A DNA stretch of 64,000 nt, taken from assembly GCF_024498075.1 (NCBI RefSeq), contig NZ_JANHOF010000003.1, positions 124,001 to 188,000 of the forward strand, given 5' to 3'. A program made the translations under genes and the position numbers. Below are positions 25,454 through 35,134 of this stretch, in pieces. Numbering within the stretch: the stretch's first letter is position 1; every line of letters begins with the position of its first letter. The stretch comes from Paenibacillus mendelii (lineage in GTDB: Bacteria > Bacillota > Bacilli > Paenibacillales > Paenibacillaceae). The notes under the pieces were generated by a model that was not told where the DNA came from, ran no database searches, and saw nothing but the letters and a program-made list of their open reading frames with translations.

Positions 25454-26974
25454 ATGTACAAGCTGATCCTCGTTGATGATGAGCCGTGGATACTGAAGGA
25501 TATGGAACAAATTGTGGATTGGGAAGCGCTCGGCTTTCAAATTGCAGCGAAATTTAACGACGTGCATATGGCTGAAAGCCTATTGAAGCGGCAATCCATC
25601 GATGTCGTGATCAGCGACATCCGTATGCCAGGGAAAAGCGGCTTGGATTTATTGTCGTTCGTAAACCGTGTTTCTCCCCAAACCTTGGTGGTGTTCATGA
25701 GCGCACATAGTGAATTTAGCTACGCGAAAAAAGCGCTAGAGCTTGGCTGCTTCGCCTATCTGCTTAAACCTGTCAACGAGCAGGAGTTGCGAGATACGTT
25801 ACATAAATGCGGCAATCGGTTAGCGGAACGTGATCGGGAACAGCGCGTACTTCAAACCTATCACAACTCCATGCTTTTTTTGGAAATGATCGAGAAGGGA
25901 ATAACCGTACAACAAGTATCCAAGCAGTTGAAAGGTTTGGGCGTTGAAATGGGAAGTGGGGCAGGATATGCCTTTGCTATCGTTAAAAGCAAATCAGCCA
26001 TATCGGAGCAATCCTTGCTGGATTCGGATCGATTGCTGGAAGAGCACGGCGTTGCCTTTTTTCGCGCGATGGTAAGTCCACTCAAATGGACGTATTTATT
26101 AAGTCGTTCCGATATGGATCCGAATACGATTAAGTCATTATATAAACGCGTTCTACGCATGACCGCAGAGCTTCAATGGGATGTAGGAGTAAGTCTGTCG
26201 AGCGTCTCCGACAGTCAAATCGCGAAATATTATAACCAGGCGAATATGATGGCCGACACCTCGAGCTTGAACCGCAGGATAGGCGTTTACCGCTATAGGC
26301 CGAGAGTAAACGCGGCATTGCCGTCTATCATGGAGCGGATAGGCAAAGCAACAAAGCTTGAGCATCTTGAAGCGGCGTTATTCGATTTACATAGAGGAAT
26401 CGCCAAAGAACAGATTCATTTAAGCGGGCTTGCTGAAATCTATAATTTTTTTGTCGTGGTGATCAAGAACTTCTCTTCGTCGACCCAATCCTTCGCAGAG
26501 GACTCCATTACTGTCCAAGATCTGGTCCTCCACTACGGCAATCCCCATGATTTGCTTGTAGAGATGAGGATGTTAATTGACGAGCATAAGAAGAAACCGA
26601 CGGAGTTAACAACGCTTCCAATCGTTGAGGAGATTATTAAGGATATCGAACGACGATACGCGCACAAAATATCTCTCAAAGAGATTGCCCAGCAGTACTT
26701 TATTAGCCCAAACTATTTGAGTCATCTGTTTAAACAGGAGAAGGGACAAAGCTTTATCCATTTCCTCATTCAGAAAAGGCTTGATGCGGCTATTACGCTA
26801 TTGAAAGAGGATATTTCGCTATATGAAGTGGGGAAATTAGTCGGATATGAGGATTATGCCCATTTCAGCAAGCTATTCAAGAAACATCTTGGCCAATCGC
26901 CGTTAGAGTACAAACAACGCTTGGACAATAAAAACATAGTCCGCAAGAAACTACAATCGGATCTCTTTGATTAA
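25454..26974 (+). CDS. AraC-type response regulator, YesN family
   Basis: A 506-residue two-component regulator. The receiver domain (~1-120) shows Asp8-Asp9, phospho-acceptor Asp55 in VVISDIRMPG and Lys in LLKPVNE. A ~270-residue linker leads to a C-terminal AraC double HTH (~405-500: ISLKEIAQQYFISPNYLSHL; VGKLVGYEDYAHFSKLFKKH). It pairs with the YesM-like kinase and probably activates the neighbouring glycan genes, possibly through the AAAACACATA elements. Confidence 0.93.
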   Translation: MYKLILVDDEPWILKDMEQIVDWEALGFQIAAKFNDVHMAESLLKRQSIDVVISDIRMPGKSGLDLLSFVNRVSPQTLVVFMSAHSEFSYAKKALELGCFAYLLKPVNEQELRDTLHKCGNRLAERDREQRVLQTYHNSMLFLEMIEKGITVQQVSKQLKGLGVEMGSGAGYAFAIVKSKSAISEQSLLDSDRLLEEHGVAFFRAMVSPLKWTYLLSRSDMDPNTIKSLYKRVLRMTAELQWDVGVSLSSVSDSQIAKYYNQANMMADTSSLNRRIGVYRYRPRVNAALPSIMERIGKATKLEHLEAALFDLHRGIAKEQIHLSGLAEIYNFFVVVIKNFSSSTQSFAEDSITVQDLVLHYGNPHDLLVEMRMLIDEHKKKPTELTTLPIVEEIIKDIERRYAHKISLKEIAQQYFISPNYLSHLFKQEKGQSFIHFLIQKRLDAAITLLKEDISLYEVGKLVGYEDYAHFSKLFKKHLGQSPLEYKQRLDNKNIVRKKLQSDLFD

Positions 26975-27043
26975 CACATAGAAAAACAATCAAGCCCGTG
27001 TCACACTGAGTACCATCAATCAAGAATTGAAGGTGGACGAAAG

Positions 27044-28201
27044 GTGGCATGGGCTTACTTTATGGAAGAGGATACGATGGACGTGCAGCGTTGGATTAGC
27101 ATTTACGAAAATGGGATTTATTTGGAGATTCAGATTACCGAAAGCGGAGATGTCCGTCTGGTTCATCTATCTTCCTTCCCAGCGAATGAAGATGCACGAG
27201 GAACAGAGGAGGAACGAAGAACGCGCCGGATCGTCGAGCTGCAAGCGACAGGCGAAGATCGGGACGATCATCATGGATCCAAGTATACGGGAACAATGCC
27301 GGGAGGGATGCTGAAGTACGAATGCCATAGGGATTTCTATAACGAAAGTGGACGAAAGATTGAAGTGGATATGGAAGACAGGGGAATGCGGGTGACCGTG
27401 CATTATCAATTTTATAAGGATATCTCTGTCATCCGAGCTTGGACGGAGATTGTCAATCAGAGTTTGAATTCCATACCGTTGGAATACGTCTCCTCGTTTA
27501 CGATGACAGGTATCTCGAGCGGAGGTAACGGGTCATGGGAAGCCAAAAGCCGACTTCATATTGCTCATAATGCTTGGCACGGAGAGCTGCAGTGGAGAAG
27601 CTATACGTTATCCGAGCTAGGATTAACGAAAGTAAATGATTATTCGATCAAAAGACTTTCGTATAGCAATTCGGGAACATGGTCTTCCGCCGATCTTCAG
27701 CCGATGGGAGGCTATGAGAATACAGCGGCGGGAATGGCCATGTGCTGGCAGATTGAGCATAACGGGTCATGGCATTGGGAGGTGAGCGATAAGGCCAATG
27801 GTCAACTCTACTTGCAATTAAGCGGTCCAACTGAGAACGAAAGTCATTGGTGGACAAATGTCGCGCCCGGTGAAACTTTTATTTCCGTTCCTGCGGCGAT
27901 TGCGATTGTCAAAGGGGGATTCGAACAGGGAATTGTGGAATTGACACGTTACCGGCGAGAAATCCGCCGCTGGAATGAAGACAATGAGCGGCTGCCGGTC
28001 ATTTTCAACGATTACATGAATTGCTTATTCGCTGATCCAACTACCGAGAAGATCTTGCCTTTAGTCGATGCAGCTGCTGCGGTGGGGTGCGAATATTACT
28101 GCATCGATGCTGGCTGGTATGCGGACGGTGAATGGTGGAGCGATGTGGGACTATGGCAACCGTCGGAGAGACTACCGGCGAGAAATCCGCCGCTGGAATG
28201 A
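27044..28201 (+). pseudogene. Alpha-galactosidase (GH36), N-terminal part, frame broken by tandem duplication
   Basis: The first 302 residues are GH36 N-terminal beta-sandwich sequence followed by the start of the catalytic barrel (RLPVIFNDYMNCLF, YYCIDAGWY). At 28172 the reading enters the second copy of a 223-bp duplication in the wrong frame and stops at 28201. The catalytic residues lie downstream, so this part alone cannot be an active enzyme. The start is a GTG at 27044 with AAGGTG upstream; no signal peptide is present, so the intact enzyme would be cytoplasmic. Removing one repeat copy would restore a 713-residue protein, the normal GH36 length. Confidence 0.88.
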
Positions 28202-28395
28202 AGACAATGAGCGGCTGCCGGTCATTTTCAACGATTACATGAATTGCTTATTCGCTGATCCAACTACCGAGAAGATCTTGCCTTTAGTCGATGCAGCTGC
28301 TGCGGTGGGGTGCGAATATTACTGCATCGATGCTGGCTGGTATGCGGACGGTGAATGGTGGAGCGATGTGGGACTATGGCAACCGTCGGAGAGAC
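27950..28395 (+). repeat. Perfect 223-bp direct tandem duplication inside the GH36 gene
   Basis: Copy 1 is 27950-28172 and copy 2 is 28173-28395; read base by base, I found no difference between them. The unit length is 3x74+1, so the extra copy shifts the frame. Flanking bases differ (T before copy 1, C before copy 2; T after copy 1, G after copy 2), fixing the borders. Identity means a recent event, a switchable state, or an assembly artefact. Confidence 0.92.
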
Positions 28396-29408
28396 GTTTC
28401 CCGGGCGGCTTGCAGAAGGTACTCGACTATATCCGGGCGAAAGGCTTAATTCCTGGACTTTGGCTGGAACTTGAGGTAATGGGCATCCATTGCCCCATAG
28501 CGCAACAAGTGCCGGATGAATGGTTTTTCATGCGACATGGCAAACGAATCATAGATCACGGGAGGTATCAACTGGATTACCGTCATCCCGAGGTCATTCA
28601 ATATGCAGATGAAGTGCTCGATCGGCTAGTGATGGAGTACAATGTCGGATACATCAAGATGGACTACAACATTAATGCAGGCATCGGTACTGAGGTTAAT
28701 GCCGATAGCTTCGGAGATGGCTTGCTTCAGCATAACCGTGCCTACCTGCGTTGGCTTGACAGCCTATTCGCTCGTTATCCGGACTTGGTGATCGAGAATT
28801 GCGGAAGCGGGGGTCTGCGTATGGATTATGCTTTGCTCGCCAGGCACAGCGTGCAGTCGATTAGCGACCAGACGGACTACCGCAAGTTTGCGGCGATATC
28901 CGCTGCCGCTCCTACGGCGCTGACTCCCGAGCAATCAGCTGCTTGGTCTTATCCGCTTAAGGAAGGAGATCGGGAAGAGGTCATCTTTAACATGGTGAAC
29001 GGCATGTTAATGCGAATTCATCAGAGCGGGCACTTGGCGGACATTACATCGGATCGCTTCGAATTGATTCAAGAGGGGATTTCTTATTACAAGAGTATTC
29101 GAGCATCTATTCCGAAGGCTCTTCCATTTTGGCCGATTGGCATACCTAAGCACGGCGATCATTGGCTTAGCCTTGGACTAAGATGCGGTGAGAAGGCTTA
29201 TGTGGCTGTTTGGAGATTAGAAGGAGGAACGAAAGAAGCGAGATTTCCTATTCCGGGCTGTGACGGCAAGAAAGTAACGGTTCGATGCGGGTTTCCCCGG
29301 CAGGAGAGCCGTAGCGGGAGCTGGAGTCAGCTTGAGGGAGCGCTAGTTGTTACACTTCCAACGGAATTCACGGCACGCCTGTATGAATTGCACATTGAGG
29401 AGGAGTAG
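28068..29408 (+). pseudogene. Alpha-galactosidase (GH36), C-terminal part with the active site
   Basis: In-frame GH36 sequence runs from the second repeat copy to the stop. It contains the catalytic nucleophile Asp in YIKMDYN (codon 28662-28664), the NCGSGGLRMD segment and the acid/base motif SISDQTDY, then a C-terminal beta domain. GH36 enzymes release terminal alpha-galactose. The frame is open upstream to an ATG at 28068 in an unnatural reading of copy 1. Without the N-terminal domain, and without a ribosome site, expression as a separate active enzyme is unlikely. Confidence 0.85.
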
Positions 29409-29448
29409 CCAATGGTCAAAAAGTGTGTCTATGCTGCCTTGTCATCAA

Positions 29449-29517
29449 GGGAAGATTGGGTTAGAAACGTATAATGCGACTACGCTATTCGATAACGTAC
29501 TACTCATCGAACAATAG
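29449..29517 (+). pseudogene. Relic: C-terminal end of a LamG/concanavalin-like domain
   Basis: One frame reads GKIGLETYNATTLFDNVLLI then EQ and a stop (TAG 29515-29517). This is the characteristic last strand of the LamG-like sugar-associated domains; the secreted protein at 17791 ends its second such domain with TGKIALNMSQATAVFDNIEV. No related sequence precedes it, so it seems to be the tail of a gene otherwise lost. Confidence 0.5.
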
Positions 29518-29528
29518 GAACGCAGGAC

Positions 29529-29557
29529 GCCTCGATCACCGATCGGGGCATTTTTTT
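29529..29557 (+). terminator. Intrinsic terminator after the GH36 region
   Basis: GCCTCGATC pairs with GATCGGGGC (one T-G wobble) around ACC, followed after A by T7. Confidence 0.75.
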
Positions 29558-29686
29558 ATCCATGCAACATCGTAACAAACTACATCCAATGTTCTATTCT
29601 CAGCACATATGAAGGCAAGATCGCCTATGGCACAATCAAAATAGCAAGAGAGATAACAGGCGTGGATAGGGAGAGGAGGCAGATGA

Positions 29687-31486
29687 GTGGAGAGCGTAAA
29701 GAATGATGATAACGCCGGGGGCGTGCCGGAAATCTCGATCAGTGCTCCGACTAGGAGTGGATATAAGATAGTTAGCGTCGCTGATTTCGGCGCTAGAGCC
29801 GAGGAAGGGTACTGTAACGGAAGCGCCTTCCAGAATGCCATTGATTATTGCAAACAGGAACGTTCGTCGGAGCTTGTCGTTCCTTCGGGAGTATATCGAT
29901 TTTATAATGGCAATCATCCTAAATTCGAAGAGATGCATGATTTTCAGTTCGATGGTGGGAATTCTGAATTCATCTTTTCTACAGCGGAAGTCTTCTTTAT
30001 CATAAGGAATTGCGTTCGGACGATATTCAAAAATTTCACTGTCGATTGGGACTGGGAAAGCGGGCAATTGGCAAGCATCGGACTCATACGGGAAGTGGCC
30101 TCGGACCGCACTTATTTCGATCTTCACTTTCCGGAGTATGCGCAAGCGCCGGGCGATATGAACCTACGGACATTAAACGCGATGAATCCGCTGACATTAT
30201 CCGCAGGCTGCGAGTTAGGTCGTGAATTCAACGAAAATCATTTCCGGAGTGTTAGTCGCCAGGATCCCAATACGTTCCGAATTGCACTATCCAACCCCGA
30301 AGATTTTCGCTTTCTGAATCCAGGGCAAGCTTACATCGTACGTCATTACATTTATGACGCGAACGCTTTCGAACTTAAGAGCAATCAGCATTTGCAAATC
30401 GAGCGTATAACGGTCTATTCCGCGCCAGGACATGCTTTCGTGGCGTCGGGAGATCAACGCCATTGGGCGCTGCGACATTGCAGAATCGTGAAGCGGCCGG
30501 GAACGACGCGTTGCATTTCCGTCACGGCAGATGGCTGCCATATCAGTAATTCTCTAGGTTACTTTAGGATTGAAAACTGCGATTTTAGCTACAACGGTGA
30601 CGATTGCCTGAACATTCACGATAATTCCGTTCAGGGTTTCAAGCGAATCGATGATCGGACCGTAAGCTTAAATCGTGTGCTAGCATGGCGTAATCCCTTT
30701 GCGCTAGGGGATGAAATCGAGTTTCGAAATGAAGATCTGTCACCTGCGGGGATCAAGGAGCGTATCGCAGGCGTGGAATGGAATAAAGAGCATAACAGCT
30801 GCACGCTTACCTTTGAAAAACCGATCCCTGCCGAGGTTTCAGAATGTGCGATACTTTTTAATCGAAGATATGATTCCGGCAACTATATCGTTCGCAACAA
30901 TTTCTTTCACCATAACCGCGCAAGAGGGATATTGCTGCATTCCGGCAACGGCTTGGTGGAAAATAATCATTTCTTCATGAATCAAGGGTCAGCGATACAG
31001 ATTGAGTGCGGTTCCGAGTCTCGCTGGTCGGAAGGATTCGGAGTAAGCAATCTGCGCATCCGCAATAATCTAATTGACAGCTGCGATGTGAATCACTGGA
31101 ACATGGCCGTCATCTACATGGGTGTGTATCTAGCCAAGGGGAGAACGCAATATGCGATCTTTGACCGCGTGTGGATCGAGAATAATACGATTATCAATTG
31201 TCCGCAGCAAGCGGTTTATGCGTCATCCTGCAGAAGGGTATATATCCGCAATAATGCCATTCTGAATTCAAATGTCGGAAGGCTCAAATCGCATGCCGAT
31301 GGAGACGAGAACGGCGTGCTCCATCGGGAATATTATCAGGGAAGTTTAATGGCTAGCCATTGTAACGAGGTTAGGATCGAGAACAACAGAAGATTATCCA
31401 CGGTTGCAACAACAGAGGATCATATTTATATCGATTATGAGACTAGCACGAATGTGAATTTGCTTCATAACATCGGGTTCAATTGA
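29687..31486 (+). CDS. Right-handed beta-helix protein, GH110-like (alpha-1,3-galactosidase-like)
   Basis: A 599-residue protein built of parallel beta-helix repeats. It starts with the pectate-lyase-like opening IVSVADFGARAEEGYCNGSA and has many N-N/I-N turns (YIVRNNFFHHNRARGILLHS, VENNHFFMNQGSAIQIECGS, VWIENNTIINCPQQAVYASS). The Asp-rich segment YNGDDCLNIHDN resembles the GDDxxNxHG motif of GH110 enzymes, which cleave alpha-1,3-galactose. No signal peptide is seen, although most relatives are secreted. The GTG start at 29687 follows GAGAGGAGG. It lies between the alpha-galactosidase and a sugar importer, so action on imported galactosides is plausible; a lyase is the alternative. Confidence 0.72.
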   Translation: MESVKNDDNAGGVPEISISAPTRSGYKIVSVADFGARAEEGYCNGSAFQNAIDYCKQERSSELVVPSGVYRFYNGNHPKFEEMHDFQFDGGNSEFIFSTAEVFFIIRNCVRTIFKNFTVDWDWESGQLASIGLIREVASDRTYFDLHFPEYAQAPGDMNLRTLNAMNPLTLSAGCELGREFNENHFRSVSRQDPNTFRIALSNPEDFRFLNPGQAYIVRHYIYDANAFELKSNQHLQIERITVYSAPGHAFVASGDQRHWALRHCRIVKRPGTTRCISVTADGCHISNSLGYFRIENCDFSYNGDDCLNIHDNSVQGFKRIDDRTVSLNRVLAWRNPFALGDEIEFRNEDLSPAGIKERIAGVEWNKEHNSCTLTFEKPIPAEVSECAILFNRRYDSGNYIVRNNFFHHNRARGILLHSGNGLVENNHFFMNQGSAIQIECGSESRWSEGFGVSNLRIRNNLIDSCDVNHWNMAVIYMGVYLAKGRTQYAIFDRVWIENNTIINCPQQAVYASSCRRVYIRNNAILNSNVGRLKSHADGDENGVLHREYYQGSLMASHCNEVRIENNRRLSTVATTEDHIYIDYETSTNVNLLHNIGFN

Positions 31487-31531
31487 GACGACAGCCGGTT
31501 CAGGCTGCAGAAGAAACGGGTGAGCTATCCT

Positions 31532-32464
31532 ATGGCAACAATCGGGGCGAAAGCCGGAACGGGTAAGGATGTAGGCAGAAGAATAGTCAAGTATAAAATG
31601 CTGTATCTCATGCTGCTTCCTGCCATTGTGTTTCTTTTAATATTTAGTTATATCCCCATGTATGGCGCATCGATCGCATTTAAAGAATTTTGGATTTCGA
31701 AAGGAATTTTAGGCAGTCCATGGGTAGGATTTAAGCATTTCGAACAAATTTTCGCGACCGATAAGTTTTGGCAGGTTTTCACCAACACGATCGAAATCAA
31801 TTTATTGCGTCTCCTATTTGGATTTCCTGCTCCGATTATTCTGGCTATTCTCTTAAATGAAGTAAGACACAGGGTCTTCAAACGGTCGATTCAAACGATT
31901 ATTTATTTGCCCCACTTCATCTCTTGGGTAACGATCTCGGGCATCCTATTCTCGCTGTTATCCAACGAGGGTTTGGTTAACAGCATTATTGTTTTGATCG
32001 GCGGCGATCCTGTTAATTTCTTGACAAGCAACAGCATGTTCCGGCCACTATTGATCATTTCAGGAATTTGGAAGGAAGTCGGATGGGGAACGATCATTTT
32101 TCTGGCGGCATTGTCCGGCGTCAATCCGGATCTGTATGAGGCATCCGTGATCGATGGCGCTAACCGCTGGAAACAGATTGTTCACATTACGCTGCCAAGC
32201 TTACTGCCGATCATATCGATTTTGTTAATACTGAATTTTGGCAGCATGATGAGCGGTGGTTTCGACCAAGTGTTTAATATGTACAACCCGATGGTTTATG
32301 AAAGCGGTGATGTTATCGATACCTACGTTTACCGGATCGGGCTGACGCAAGGGCAGTATAGCATGGCAACCGCAATCGGGTTATTCCTAAACGTAATCAA
32401 TTTTGTTCTTCTTATCGTAGTCAATAGCGCCGCGAAGAAAATGAACGGCCAAGGCATTTACTGA
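31532..32464 (+). CDS. Sugar ABC transporter permease, LplB family
   Basis: A 310-residue binding-protein-dependent permease with six helices. LplB marks include LYLMLLPAIVFLLIFSYIPM, then YGASIAFKEF and the ATPase-contacting EAA loop around YEASVIDGANRWKQIVHITL. It imports a carbohydrate or oligosaccharide with the permease at 32477 and the lipoprotein at 33410. No ATPase gene is present; these systems usually share an MsmX-type ATPase encoded elsewhere. ATG 31532 is preferred to an upstream GTG (31520) because GGGTGA sits ~10 nt before it. Confidence 0.92.
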   Translation: MATIGAKAGTGKDVGRRIVKYKMLYLMLLPAIVFLLIFSYIPMYGASIAFKEFWISKGILGSPWVGFKHFEQIFATDKFWQVFTNTIEINLLRLLFGFPAPIILAILLNEVRHRVFKRSIQTIIYLPHFISWVTISGILFSLLSNEGLVNSIIVLIGGDPVNFLTSNSMFRPLLIISGIWKEVGWGTIIFLAALSGVNPDLYEASVIDGANRWKQIVHITLPSLLPIISILLILNFGSMMSGGFDQVFNMYNPMVYESGDVIDTYVYRIGLTQGQYSMATAIGLFLNVINFVLLIVVNSAAKKMNGQGIY

Positions 32465-32476
32465 GGTGATGGAATA

Positions 32477-33355
32477 ATGGTGCGATCTACGAGTATCGCC
32501 GGCAAAATATTCGATGTGTTGAACATGATCTTCTTGGTTTTTATGGCATGCATTATGCTTTACCCGTTCTGGCATGTTCTGGTAGGATCCGTGCTTCCGT
32601 ATGAAGAAGCCATTAAGACAAGCTTTAATCTTTTTCCGCGAAGCTTTTCTTTTGAAGCTTATGAATATGTGTTTTCCAAGGATACCATTCTCAAGTCGGT
32701 TATCGTTTCCGTAATCGTTACGGTAGCCGGCACCTTATACCAGTTATTCGTTACGGCTATAACGGCTTATCCGTTAACGAAACAGGATCTTCCGGGCAGA
32801 TCGGCTATTTTTCTTTTTATTATTTTCACGATGTTTTTTGGCGGGGGACTTATACCCTATTACTTGCTGATTAAGAGTCTTGGGATGGTAAATAGTTTGG
32901 CAGTGATGATCATTCCCGCTGCTTTAAGTACGTACAACATGATCGTGCTCAAAACCTTCTTTCAGAATATTCCGATCGATCTAGAAGAATCGGCGAAAAT
33001 CGACGGCGCAGGTTATATGAGAGTGTTCTTCAAGATCATTATCCCTTTGTCGGTTCCCGCACTGGCTACTATTGCCTTATTTATCGCGGTAGGACAATGG
33101 AACAATTGGTACGTTCCGATGTTATTCCTCAATGATAAGGAGCTCTGGCCGTTGGCGATGGTGTTAAGGGATGTACTGATCAATAACAATATGGAATTAA
33201 CCCGTGGAGGCAGCTTCGTAAGTAAAGAATTCATGTTGGGAGACACGATCAAGAATGCGATTGTGATGGTCTCCGTCATTCCGATCATTATCGTATATCC
33301 GTTCATTCAGAAGCACTTCGTGAAAGGAGTGATGATTGGATCAATCAAGAGTTGA
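32477..33355 (+). CDS. Sugar ABC transporter permease, YtcP family
   Basis: A 292-residue partner permease with six helices. It shows FMACIMLYPFWHVLVGS near the start and the EAA loop LEESAKIDGAGYMRVFFKII. GAGGTGATGG precedes the ATG, 12 nt after the LplB-like gene. Confidence 0.92.
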   Translation: MVRSTSIAGKIFDVLNMIFLVFMACIMLYPFWHVLVGSVLPYEEAIKTSFNLFPRSFSFEAYEYVFSKDTILKSVIVSVIVTVAGTLYQLFVTAITAYPLTKQDLPGRSAIFLFIIFTMFFGGGLIPYYLLIKSLGMVNSLAVMIIPAALSTYNMIVLKTFFQNIPIDLEESAKIDGAGYMRVFFKIIIPLSVPALATIALFIAVGQWNNWYVPMLFLNDKELWPLAMVLRDVLINNNMELTRGGSFVSKEFMLGDTIKNAIVMVSVIPIIIVYPFIQKHFVKGVMIGSIKS

Positions 33356-33409
33356 CAGTTCGTTCGATAGAGTGCGTTAATGATTAAATCATAGGGGGTA
33401 GTCAGCGAC

Positions 33410-35014
33410 ATGTTGAAGCGAAGCAAAGGACTTATTTTACTGCTTGTAGTTGCGTTGTTTGTAATAGGGAATATTGCAGGTTGCTCGAGTACGAACGGTA
33501 ACAAACAAGATGGCGAGTCTATTACGCCTGGAAATACCGGAAGCGGCAGTTCTGACCCTGTCGTCGAAAATGAAAAACCTGTCGAATTATCCGTATTTAG
33601 TTGGATGTTTGAAGGAGCAGACGCACAAGATTCTCAAATCTATAAGTATTTGCAGGACAAGCTCAACATCCGCTTGAAGCTGATTACGGCTTCGTGGAAT
33701 GACTGGGAAGAGAAGCTGAACGTGATGATTGCCTCCGGGGAGATGCCCGATGTATTTGTCTCCTATGGCATTGACCGTCCGGTTCAATACCGTCAGTGGA
33801 TTAAAGAGAGCATGCTCCTTCCGCTTTCTGATTACGCGGAGCAGTATCCGAATATGAAAGCATCGCTGGCCAACTTTGAACATTTAGCTAAAACGACCGA
33901 CAACAAGCATTATGCGCTCCCTATATTCAATGAATCCGGAAGTGGCAAGATGGCGGTGAGCGGGCACAATATTCTAATTCGCAAGGATTGGCTGGATAAA
34001 CTAAACCTGGAAATGCCGAAGACGATCGATGATTTCTATGCGGTTGCTAAAGCATTTACCGAGGGTGATCCGGACGGCAACAATAAGAAAGATACGTACG
34101 GTTATACCTCCAGCGCCGGAGGGATTTGGTGGCAATACCCGCTGTTCAACGCTTTCGACACGAGCACGGATAGGTGGGAGAAGAAAGACGGGCAATGGGC
34201 GCCAGAGGCGATTTCCGATGAAACGAGAGACGGGCTTGCTTTTCTGAACCAGCTTTACAAGGAAAAAATTCTTGATCCTGAGTTTATGTTGAATACAGAC
34301 GACCAGAAAATCGAGAAATTCATAACGGGCAAAGTCGGAATCATGATTCATAACGCAAATGCGACCTTCTATAATGATTTTTATGATAAGTTCAAGCAGG
34401 CATATCCCGATTCGGATCCGAAGTCGATTTTCACCTGGGTAGGCACCTTGGTAGGGAAAACAGGCGCTCAGCGGATGGATGGCTTCAATAACTTCTGGGC
34501 GGAAACGTCCGTTAATGCCAATATCTCGGAGGAGAAAAAGAAAAAGGCATTGGAGCTGTTGGACTACCTACTCTCGAGTGAAGGGCAGCAGCTTATGATG
34601 AACGGCATTGAAGGGGTCCACTACAGCAAAGACGGAGATAAAATCACACCCATCATGACGGATGAAGATAAGGGTAAAGACAAAGCCTTTTCATTAAAAG
34701 CATTGGTTTCATGGAATTCGGACTTCCTCCCCGACAGTACGCCTAATAAAGAGGATATTATTGCCATGGCGAAATCGACGGGGGACTTTGCTGTTCCGAA
34801 CCCGTTGGCTTACCTGAACATTAGCCCGGAAGAACTGGATCCGAGTATTCCAAGCCAGCTGAATGATTTGGTGAATGAAAAGTTCGTAAAGATCATTGTG
34901 GAATCGAAGGATGTTCCAGCGGATTTCGCTTCCTTCAAGGAAGAGTGGTTGTCTAAGGGCGGCACGAAAACGATCGAGGCAACGAATAAACAGGCGCAGG
35001 CCGAAGGTCGCTAG
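33410..35014 (+). CDS. Extracellular solute-binding lipoprotein (LplA/YtcQ-like)
   Basis: A 534-residue type-1 binding protein. The signal peptide ends in lipobox IAGC (Cys25), followed by a Ser/Asn/Gly linker and a bilobed sugar-binding fold (ELSVFSWMFEGAD, MIASGEMPDVFVSY, GYTSSAGGIWWQYP). It should capture an oligosaccharide for the permeases at 31532-33355. GGGGG lies rather far (~12 nt) from the ATG. A 13-nt palindrome, ATGATTAAATCAT (33380-33392), occurs in its leader; function unknown. Confidence 0.92.
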   Translation: MLKRSKGLILLLVVALFVIGNIAGCSSTNGNKQDGESITPGNTGSGSSDPVVENEKPVELSVFSWMFEGADAQDSQIYKYLQDKLNIRLKLITASWNDWEEKLNVMIASGEMPDVFVSYGIDRPVQYRQWIKESMLLPLSDYAEQYPNMKASLANFEHLAKTTDNKHYALPIFNESGSGKMAVSGHNILIRKDWLDKLNLEMPKTIDDFYAVAKAFTEGDPDGNNKKDTYGYTSSAGGIWWQYPLFNAFDTSTDRWEKKDGQWAPEAISDETRDGLAFLNQLYKEKILDPEFMLNTDDQKIEKFITGKVGIMIHNANATFYNDFYDKFKQAYPDSDPKSIFTWVGTLVGKTGAQRMDGFNNFWAETSVNANISEEKKKKALELLDYLLSSEGQQLMMNGIEGVHYSKDGDKITPIMTDEDKGKDKAFSLKALVSWNSDFLPDSTPNKEDIIAMAKSTGDFAVPNPLAYLNISPEELDPSIPSQLNDLVNEKFVKIIVESKDVPADFASFKEEWLSKGGTKTIEATNKQAQAEGR

Positions 35015-35043
35015 ATCTGCGAGAAGGCTCGTTTGTGGTAGGA

Positions 35044-35088
35044 AGAGACCTTGCTGGAGCCGAATTTATCAGCAAGGTCTCTTTAATT
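35044..35088 (+). terminator. Terminator after the importer operon
   Basis: AGAGACCTTGCT (35044-35055) pairs with AGCAAGGTCTCT (35071-35082) perfectly, followed by TTTAATT. Confidence 0.75.
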
Positions 35089-35134
35089 GGGCGTAGGTTA
35101 CATATTTACAAAGCTAAGAATCGAGGTTGTTGGA

